Part shown: positions 1-5,371 of the stretch, one piece after another
How the letters are laid out: the number at the start of each line of letters is the position of its first letter
Position numbering within the stretch: position 1 is the first letter of the stretch
Origin: JBOFHT01 sp051649785
Lineage (GTDB): Archaea; Methanobacteriota; Methanobacteria; Methanobacteriales; Methanobacteriaceae
Direction: 5' to 3'
DNA length: 5,371 bases
NCBI GenBank assembly: GCA_051649785.1
Contig: JBOFHT010000040.1
Coordinates: forward strand, 1 to 5,371
Notes under the pieces: model-generated
The model's input: the letters and a program-made list of their open reading frames with translations, nothing else
Told to the model about the DNA's origin: nothing
Databases searched by the model: none
Position numbers and translations under genes: made by a program

Positions 1-2907
1 AATAATATAATCTGCTGTTTTTATAACATCAAGATTATGTTCAATTACAACAACCGAATTACCTGCATCAGTTAATCTTCCAAGAACATGAAGTAACCTT
101 TTAATATCTGCAAAATGTAAACCAGTAGTAGGTTCATCAAGAATATAAAGAGTTTGACCAGTACTTTGTTTTGAAAGCTCTTTAGCTAATTTAATTCTTT
201 GAGCTTCACCACCAGATAATGTTGTAGCTGCTTGACCTAGCTTCATATAAGACAATCCAACATCATTAAGAGTTTGAAGTTTTTTCTTAATTTTTGGAAT
301 ATTTTCAAAATATTCAAGGGCTTCTTCAACAGTCATTTCTAAAACTTCATAGATATTTTTGCCTTTATATCTTATATCCAGAGTCTCTTCATTGTATCTT
401 TTTCCTTTACAAACTTCACAAGGAACATATACATCAGCTAAAAAATGCATCTCAATTTGTATAATTCCGTCACCAGAACAAGCTTCACAACGACCACCTT
501 TTACATTAAAACTAAAACGGCCTGGGTTATAACCACGTTTTTTAGCTTCAGGAGTTTCTGCAAATAACTCACGAATATATGTAAAAAGACCAGTATAAGT
601 AGCTGGATTAGAACGAGGTGTTCTACCAATAGGAGTTTGATCAATTATAATAATTTTATCAATATTCTCAGAACCTTCAATTGTGTCATGAGATCCCGCA
701 TACATATGTTTACGATTTAACTGTTCATACAATCCTTTATAAAGAATTTGATTAATTAAAGTACTTTTACCAGAGCCTGAAACACCAGTGATACATGTAA
801 AAATACCTAAAGGAATTTTAGCATTAATATTTTTAAGGTTATTTTGTTTAGCTCCATTAATGTTAATAAACCCACTAGGACTTCTTCTTTTACTATTAAG
901 TTCAATTGATTCTCTTCTTGATAAATAGTTACCAGTAATAGATTCAGTAGATTCAATGATTTCTTTTGGAGTTCCAGAAGCTACAACACGACCACCATGT
1001 TCTCCCGCCCCGGGACCAACATCAACAATAAAATCAGCTGAAAGCATAGTTTCTTCATCGTGTTCAACAACAATTAAAGTATTTCCAATGTCCCTTAAAC
1101 GTTTAAGAGTTTCTATTAACTTTACATTGTCCCTTTGATGTAATCCAATACTAGGTTCATCAAGAATATATAAAACACCTACAAGTCCAGAACCAATTTG
1201 AGTAGCTAAACGGATTCTTTGAGCTTCACCACCAGATAAAGTACCAGAAGCACGATCCATACTAATATAATCTAGACCAACATTGACTAAAAACTTTAAA
1301 CGTTCATTAATTTCTTTTAAAACTTCTTTAGCAATAAACAGTTCTCGTTTATTTAATTGGAGATTCTTAAAGAAATCAGCTGAATTTTTAATAGACATAG
1401 CTACTATATCATTAATAGATTTATTAGCAATAGTAACAGACCTAGATTCAGGACGAAGACGTGTTCCACCACAAACAGGGCAACTATGATCACTCATAAA
1501 TTTAGATATATATTTACGCATATAATTAGATTTAGTCTCAATATAAAGTCGTTCCATTCGTTTAATTACACCTTCAAACTTCCTGTTAACATTGTAAGAG
1601 TTATTTTTTCTTTTAAATGAAAATTGAATTTTATCACTAGTCCCATATAAAATAGCATCTTGATATTCTTTTTCTAGGTCTTCAAAAGGAACATCCATAC
1701 TAAAATCAAAATGACTAGCTATTGCTTGAAGCATTTGGTAATAATAATTATCTTTAGTACTAGATTTACTCCAAGGAACAATAGCACCTTCATTTAATGT
1801 TAAACTCCTATTGGGAATAATTAAATCAGGATCCATTTCCATTTTACTTCCAATACCATTACATTCGCCACACGCACCATGAGGACTATTAAATGAAAAC
1901 ATACGAGGACTTATTTCATCAAAACTAATACCACAGTCTACACAAGCAAAATGCTCAGAGTAAGACTTTTCATAATGTTTTTTGCTTTTATCTTTTTTAT
2001 TATTTTTATCTTTTCCACTGTTATTATTTCCACTTGAATTATCAAATACTATATTAACTAATCCTTCACCTAAATTTAAGGCAGTTTCAAGAGAGTCAGC
2101 TAAACGACGCCTAAATTCAACATCTTCACGAATAATTAATCTATCAACAACAAGCTCAATTGTATGTTTTGTATTTTTATTTAAGTCAAATTCATCTTCT
2201 AAGTCTTTGACTTCACCATCAATACGAACACGAACAAAACCTTTATTTTTAAGATTTTCAAAGACTTTAATATGTTGACCTTTTCTATCTTTAATAATAG
2301 GGGCTAAAACTTGTATTTTAATTCCTTCTCCTTCAGAAATTATGCTTTCAACAATTTGAGTAGCAGTTTGGGGAGATATTTCTTTTCCACAGTTATAACA
2401 ATGAGGGATACCAACTCTTGCAAAAAGAAGACGAAGATAATCGTAAATCTCGGTAATAGTTCCAACAGTAGAACGTGGATTCATTTTAGTTGTTTTTTGG
2501 TCAATTGAAATAGCTGGAGAAAGTCCTTCAATATAATCTATTTCTGGCTTTTTCATTTGCCCTAAAAACTGACGTGCATAAGATGAAAGTGATTCAACAT
2601 ATCGACGTTGTCCCTCAGCATAAATTGTATCAAATGCAAGTGAAGATTTACCAGAACCACTTAATCCCGTAATAACTACAAATTTATCACGAGGAATAGC
2701 TAAATCTAAGTTCTGGAGGTTATGCTCCCTAGCACCTTTCAAAATAATTTGTTTTTTTGAATCTAAGTTGTTAATGTTAATATCATTATTGTCATTATCT
2801 TTAGTAACAAGTAAATCATTATTATTCTCAGTATTATTTATATTATTAATTATATTGTTATTTGATTTATCCCTTTTTTTGTCTCTTTTTTTGTCTTTTG
2901 TACCCAT
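1..2907 (-). CDS. uvrA: Excinuclease ABC subunit UvrA (3' end cut by window edge)
   Basis: UvrA is the damage-recognition ATPase of nucleotide excision repair; as a dimer it scans DNA and loads UvrB at lesions. The frame is open for 969 codons from ATG 2907 and leaves the window after the second H-loop. About 40 C-terminal residues are missing, judged from the usual UvrA ending. Visible in order: a low-complexity extension (about 1-53); Walker A GLSGSGKS 81-88; CYNC 170-173 at the start of the UvrB-binding region; a Lys/Asn/Asp-rich insert (about 290-311); a zinc module with Cys322, 325, 346 and 349; CPVC 476-479; first signature LSGGE 557-561; Walker B ending D583-E584; H-loop His616. The second half has Walker A GVSGSGKST 708-716, a zinc module with Cys807, 810, 830 and 833, LSGGE 897-901, Walker B ending D924-E925, and His956. 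All ATPase residues are intact. ATG 2907 is chosen because GGGGAG lies 5 nt upstream and no other ATG precedes the first conserved block. It lies 140 bp downstream of uvrB on the same strand. Confidence 0.98.
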   Translation of the reverse strand, partial: MGTKDKKRDKKRDKSNNNIINNINNTENNNDLLVTKDNDNNDININNLDSKKQIILKGAREHNLQNLDLAIPRDKFVVITGLSGSGKSSLAFDTIYAEGQRRYVESLSSYARQFLGQMKKPEIDYIEGLSPAISIDQKTTKMNPRSTVGTITEIYDYLRLLFARVGIPHCYNCGKEISPQTATQIVESIISEGEGIKIQVLAPIIKDRKGQHIKVFENLKNKGFVRVRIDGEVKDLEDEFDLNKNTKHTIELVVDRLIIREDVEFRRRLADSLETALNLGEGLVNIVFDNSSGNNNSGKDKNNKKDKSKKHYEKSYSEHFACVDCGISFDEISPRMFSFNSPHGACGECNGIGSKMEMDPDLIIPNRSLTLNEGAIVPWSKSSTKDNYYYQMLQAIASHFDFSMDVPFEDLEKEYQDAILYGTSDKIQFSFKRKNNSYNVNRKFEGVIKRMERLYIETKSNYMRKYISKFMSDHSCPVCGGTRLRPESRSVTIANKSINDIVAMSIKNSADFFKNLQLNKRELFIAKEVLKEINERLKFLVNVGLDYISMDRASGTLSGGEAQRIRLATQIGSGLVGVLYILDEPSIGLHQRDNVKLIETLKRLRDIGNTLIVVEHDEETMLSADFIVDVGPGAGEHGGRVVASGTPKEIIESTESITGNYLSRRESIELNSKRRSPSGFININGAKQNNLKNINAKIPLGIFTCITGVSGSGKSTLINQILYKGLYEQLNRKHMYAGSHDTIEGSENIDKIIIIDQTPIGRTPRSNPATYTGLFTYIRELFAETPEAKKRGYNPGRFSFNVKGGRCEACSGDGIIQIEMHFLADVYVPCEVCKGKRYNEETLDIRYKGKNIYEVLEMTVEEALEYFENIPKIKKKLQTLNDVGLSYMKLGQAATTLSGGEAQRIKLAKELSKQSTGQTLYILDEPTTGLHFADIKRLLHVLGRLTDAGNSVVVIEHNLDVIKTADYII
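2873..2896. repeat. 12-bp tandem duplication within the uvrA start region
   Basis: The plus-strand unit CTTTTTTTGTCT occurs twice back to back (2873-2884 and 2885-2896) with no mismatch. Because it is 12 bp long it keeps frame, and it encodes the repeated Asp-Lys-Lys-Arg at residues 5-12 of UvrA. Each unit carries a run of seven A on the coding strand (2886-2892 and 2874-2880). A third A7 run lies at 2752-2758, within codons 50-53. Confidence 0.9.
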
Positions 2908-3047
2908 TTAAACTCCCCTAAGTAATAATTAAGTAAGTTAGTGTGATTTTTAGAATTAATATTCTTATTTAAAATAATATTGTGATTACTATTCTAGTTA
3001 TTGCCATTGTTAAAATTATAGCTATTATTATAAATATTAATTATATA
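2908..3047 (-). other. uvrB-uvrA intergenic spacer
   Basis: This 140-bp A+T-rich spacer lies between the uvrB stop and the uvrA start and has no open frame of note. On the minus strand a TATA-like stretch (TTTATAATA, 3034-3026) could be an archaeal promoter element for uvrA. Equally A/T-rich words are common here, so this is weak. I see no hairpin followed by a T-run and no long oligo-T, so no terminator separates the genes clearly. uvrA may be transcribed from uvrB, from its own promoter, or both. Confidence 0.5.
2913..2918 (-). promoter_or_regulatory. Shine-Dalgarno site of uvrA
   Basis: On the minus strand GGGGAG lies 5 nt (TTTAA) before ATG 2907. It decides the start of uvrA: it places the low-complexity N-terminal extension inside the translated protein. 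The only later start-like codon near the conserved domain, TTG at 2742-2740, has no such site in front of it. Confidence 0.75.
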
Positions 3048-5006
3048 TTATTTAACACCTTTTAAGATAATTAACTGATCTCTTAACTTAGCAGCTCTTT
3101 CAAAGTCTAGGTCAGAAGCGGCTTCTTTCATATCAGATTCTAAATCTTTTATAAGAATTCTTAATTCATCTTTTGGCATTTTCTTAATATCTGTGACGGA
3201 TTTATCATATTTCTCTTCATCCTTCTTCCTTTCTTTAAGTGATCTGGAAGTTGTTTTTGGAGTAATATTATGTTCTTCATTATAAGCAATCTGTATTTCT
3301 CTTCTTTTATTAGTAATAGCTACTGAATTTTTAACAGAATCTGTGATCTTGTCAGCATACATTAATACTTGACCTTCTACATTCCTAGCAGCCCTACCAA
3401 TAGTTTGTATAAGTGATGTTTCAGAACGTAAAAATCCTTCTTTATCAGCATCTAAAATAGCTACTAATGAAACTTCAGGTAAATCTAAACCTTCCCGTAA
3501 AAGATTAACACCGACTAGACAATCAAATTCACCACGTCTAAGGTCATCAATAATATCAATTCTTTCTAGTGTGTCAATTTCACTATGTAAATATCTAACC
3601 TTAACACCAATCTTTGCATAATATTCAGTTAAATCTTCAGCCATCCGTTTAGTTAAAGTAGTTACTAAAATTCTTTGATCTTTTTCAATTCTTTTTCTAA
3701 CTTCAACTAACAAATCATCAACTTGACCTTTAACAGGACGTATACTAATTTTAGGATCAATAAGGCCAGTTGGACGAATAATTTGCTCAACAACATTTAA
3801 ACTACTAGATAATTCATAAGTAGCAGGAGTAGCTGAAACATAAACTACATAATTGACTAATTTTTTAAATTCATCAAATTTAAGTGGACGGTTTTCTTTT
3901 GAAGATGGCAGACGGAATCCATGATCAACCAAAGTTGTTTTACGAGCTCTATCCCCATTATACATTCCTCGAACTTGGGGAACAGTAACATGAGATTCAT
4001 CAATAATAGTTAAAAAATCATCAGGGAAATATTTAATTAACGAATAGGGGATTTCACCCCATTTTCGTCCTGAAAGATGCAATGAATAATTTTCAACCCC
4101 GGAACAATAGCCCATTTCCTGGAGCATTTCTATATCAAATTTAGTTCTTTGTTCAATTCTTTGGGCTTCAACAAACTTACTTTGGGCATTTAATTCATGA
4201 AGACGTTTATCTAATTCTAATCCAATATTTTTAAGAGATTTTTTCATTCTCTCTTCGGGAATAACAAAATGCTTTGCTGGGAAAATAGTGTATCGTGGAA
4301 TTCTCTCCTTTCTTTCACCAGTAACTTTATTAATTAATGATAATGAATCAATTTCATCACCGAATAGCTCAATCCTAATGGGTGGAGTTCCATGAACAGG
4401 ATTAACTTCAATAACATCCCCTCGAACTCTAAATTGACCCCTATCAAAGTTAATATCATTTCTTTCATATTGCATATGAATTAATTTTGAAAGTATTTCA
4501 CTCCTATCTATTATATCCCCAACACTAATAGACATCTTGAAATCACCATAATCCTCAGGAGAACCAATACCATAAATACAGGAGACACTAGAAACTACAA
4601 TTACATCATCTCTAGAAAGAAGAGATTGAGTGGCAGAATGACGCATTCTATCAATTTCTTCATTGATTGAAGCTTCTTTATCAATGAAAGTATCAGTTCT
4701 AGGAACATAAGCTTCAGGTTGATAATAATCATAGTAGCTAACAAAGTATTCAACTGCATTGTCAGGGAAAAATTCTTTAAACTCTTCATAAAGCTGTGCC
4801 GCCAGTGTTTTATTATGAGAAATAACAAGAGTAGGTTTTTGAACTTTCTCAATTACATTAGCCATTGTAAAAGTTTTACCAGATCCTGTGACTCCTAAAA
4901 GTGTTTGTTTTTTAAAACCCTTTTTCATACCATTAACTAATGAGTCAATAGCTTTAGGTTGATCACCTAATGGTTTATATTGGGAGTATAGTTTAAATTT
5001 TTCCAT
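3048..5006 (-). CDS. uvrB: Excinuclease ABC subunit UvrB, complete
   Basis: UvrB is the ATP-dependent damage-verification subunit. UvrA delivers it to DNA, it inserts a beta-hairpin between the strands, and it then recruits UvrC for dual incision. The product has 652 residues, close to the usual length (E. coli about 673). Visible: helicase motif I/Walker A GVTGSGKT 38-45; the Tyr-rich beta-hairpin around 91-100 (Tyr91, 92, 94, 95); Walker B DESH 336-339; SATP 391-394; motif V region about 498-514 (VGVNLLREGLDLPEV); motif VI QTIGRAARN 534-542; and a C-terminal UVR coiled-coil motif at about 615-649, which contacts UvrC or UvrA. The middle region (about 150-250) fits the UvrA-binding domain. 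No key residue is missing and there is no frameshift. ATG 5006 is supported by GGTG 5 nt upstream and by conserved sequence starting within the first ten residues. uvrA follows 140 bp downstream on the same strand, so the pair may be co-transcribed. Confidence 0.99.
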   Translation of the reverse strand: MEKFKLYSQYKPLGDQPKAIDSLVNGMKKGFKKQTLLGVTGSGKTFTMANVIEKVQKPTLVISHNKTLAAQLYEEFKEFFPDNAVEYFVSYYDYYQPEAYVPRTDTFIDKEASINEEIDRMRHSATQSLLSRDDVIVVSSVSCIYGIGSPEDYGDFKMSISVGDIIDRSEILSKLIHMQYERNDINFDRGQFRVRGDVIEVNPVHGTPPIRIELFGDEIDSLSLINKVTGERKERIPRYTIFPAKHFVIPEERMKKSLKNIGLELDKRLHELNAQSKFVEAQRIEQRTKFDIEMLQEMGYCSGVENYSLHLSGRKWGEIPYSLIKYFPDDFLTIIDESHVTVPQVRGMYNGDRARKTTLVDHGFRLPSSKENRPLKFDEFKKLVNYVVYVSATPATYELSSSLNVVEQIIRPTGLIDPKISIRPVKGQVDDLLVEVRKRIEKDQRILVTTLTKRMAEDLTEYYAKIGVKVRYLHSEIDTLERIDIIDDLRRGEFDCLVGVNLLREGLDLPEVSLVAILDADKEGFLRSETSLIQTIGRAARNVEGQVLMYADKITDSVKNSVAITNKRREIQIAYNEEHNITPKTTSRSLKERKKDEEKYDKSVTDIKKMPKDELRILIKDLESDMKEAASDLDFERAAKLRDQLIILKGVK

Positions 5007-5011
5007 TTTAA

Positions 5012-5015
5012 CACC
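5012..5015 (-). promoter_or_regulatory. Shine-Dalgarno site of uvrB
   Basis: On the minus strand GGTG lies 5 nt (TTAAA) before ATG 5006. It matches the GGTG core complementary to the 3' end of 16S rRNA and is common in methanogens. Bacterial anti-SD sequences also pair with it, so it is only weak evidence for an archaeal host. Confidence 0.6.
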
Positions 5016-5219
5016 AAGATAAATTATTGCTATGTAATTTTAATATATGTATATATCTATCCTAAATTAATGTCATATAATTTAAAAATCATATACCCCT
5101 AAAAGTTATAAATATACACCCTATATTTTACAATATATGTTACACTCTATAATTACAACAATACATTACATTCTATATTATACTATGATATAATATTAAA
5201 GTTTCCCAAGAGGAGTCTG

Positions 5220-5241
5220 AAAGTAATATTTAAAGTAATAT
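5220..5241. repeat. Short direct repeat AAAGTAATAT, two copies
   Basis: AAAGTAATAT is present at 5220-5229 and 5232-5241 with a 12-bp period, followed by the partial match AAAGTA. In DNA this A/T-rich, such a pair can arise by chance or slippage. I list it because it lies close to the 13-bp array on its right. Confidence 0.4.
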
Positions 5242-5329
5242 AAAAGTACTGTATAATAATTATAATTAGTTAATAGAAATTATATGAAATTATTAAAAAA
5301 AAGTAGCATATAGATATAAATTAAGTATA

Positions 5330-5368
5330 AGGGTTAATTGTATAAAGTAATTGTAAGGATTAATTGTA
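5330..5368. repeat. Three 13-bp-spaced copies of TAATTGTA
   Basis: The 8-mer TAATTGTA occurs at 5335-5342, 5348-5355 and 5361-5368, exactly 13 bp apart each time. Written as 13-bp units (5330-5342, 5343-5355, 5356-5368), the first and third differ at one base (AGGGTTAATTGTA and AGGATTAATTGTA); the middle unit shares only its last nine bases, GTAATTGTA matching TTAATTGTA apart from its first base. The array reaches within three bases of the window edge and may continue. Its function is unknown: it may be a degenerate tandem repeat or a set of protein-binding sites. Confidence 0.6.
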
Positions 5369-5371
5369 GGA

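Larger units (their letters stand above)
5007..5371. other. A+T-rich non-coding region upstream of uvrB
   Basis: This stretch of 365 bp holds no credible gene on either strand; the few ATGs stop within about ten codons. It must contain the uvrB promoter. Several archaeal TATA-like words can be read on the minus strand, for example ATTTATAA at 5113-5106 and a TATATACATATA-type stretch near 5058-5045. The background is so A/T-rich that I cannot choose among them. Related minus-strand words TAGGGTGTATAT (5123-5112) and TAGGGGTATAT (5101-5091) lie 22 bp apart. A short patch with more G and C stands out at about 5201-5220. The far right end carries short periodic repeats. What lies beyond the edge is unknown. 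Confidence 0.6.

Noticed and set aside
956..2508. Four plus-strand open frames (956-1138, 1283-1489, 1982-2278, 2311-2508)
   Set aside because: All lie antisense to uvrA, whose conserved motifs run through the same bases. Their products are Ser/Leu/Phe-rich shadows with no family resemblance and no convincing ribosome-binding site was noted.
2740..2742. TTG at codon 56 as the true start of uvrA
   Set aside because: It would cut off the first conserved residues just before the A-R-E-H-N-L block, has no Shine-Dalgarno site, and leaves a well-placed GGGGAG before ATG 2907 unexplained.
1..2907. uvrA as a broken gene or pseudogene
   Set aside because: I translated the whole minus strand from 2907 to 1 and found no stop or frame change, and both ATPase sites and both zinc modules are intact. 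It lacks an end only because the window stops.
2951..2966. Possible hairpin AGAAT-TAAT-ATTCT as a terminator between uvrB and uvrA
   Set aside because: The stem is only five A/T-rich base pairs and no T-run follows it; such dyads are expected by chance in this composition.
4601..4852. A minus-strand open frame of 83 codons inside uvrB
   Set aside because: It overlaps the conserved part of uvrB that encodes the beta-hairpin and its product is a Leu/Ile/Lys-rich out-of-frame reading.
5220..5371. A CRISPR array or insertion-sequence end at the right edge
   Set aside because: The repeats are 8-13 bp with almost no spacer, far too short for CRISPR, and no terminal inverted repeat or transposase frame is visible.

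Overview
The window holds two reverse-strand genes of bacterial-type nucleotide excision repair, with A+T-rich non-coding DNA at its right end. Reading leftward (5'->3' on the minus strand), these are a non-coding upstream region (5371-5007), a complete uvrB (5006-3048), a 140-bp spacer (3047-2908), and uvrA starting at 2907 and running off the left edge at base 1. The uvrA frame is open for 969 codons, and only its extreme C-terminus is missing (roughly 40 residues by comparison with typical UvrA). I see no RNA gene, mobile element, CRISPR array, integration site or defence module.

Organism: the DNA is strongly A+T-rich. Both genes have close ribosome-binding sites (GGTG before uvrB, GGGGAG before uvrA). 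The UvrA carries Asn/Lys/Asp-rich low-complexity additions. The UvrB resembles, from memory, those of Methanobacteriales. My best inference is a low-GC methanogenic archaeon such as Methanobrevibacter or Methanosphaera, a group known to carry bacterial-type uvrABC. A low-GC Firmicute cannot be excluded from this sequence alone.

How the genes work together: the UvrA dimer, an ABC-type ATPase with zinc modules, finds helix-distorting damage and loads UvrB. UvrB is a helicase-fold ATPase that verifies the lesion with a beta-hairpin and then recruits UvrC, which incises on both sides. uvrC is not in the window and may lie beyond the left edge. All recognisable catalytic motifs are intact in both proteins, so the pathway should be functional.

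The unusual parts are small. UvrA has an N-terminal extension of about 50 residues and an internal charged insert of about 20 residues. A perfect 12-bp tandem duplication with two A7 runs lies just after the uvrA start. Three copies of an 8-mer at an exact 13-bp period sit at the right edge, about 325 bp upstream of uvrB. I find no convincing new biological system here.
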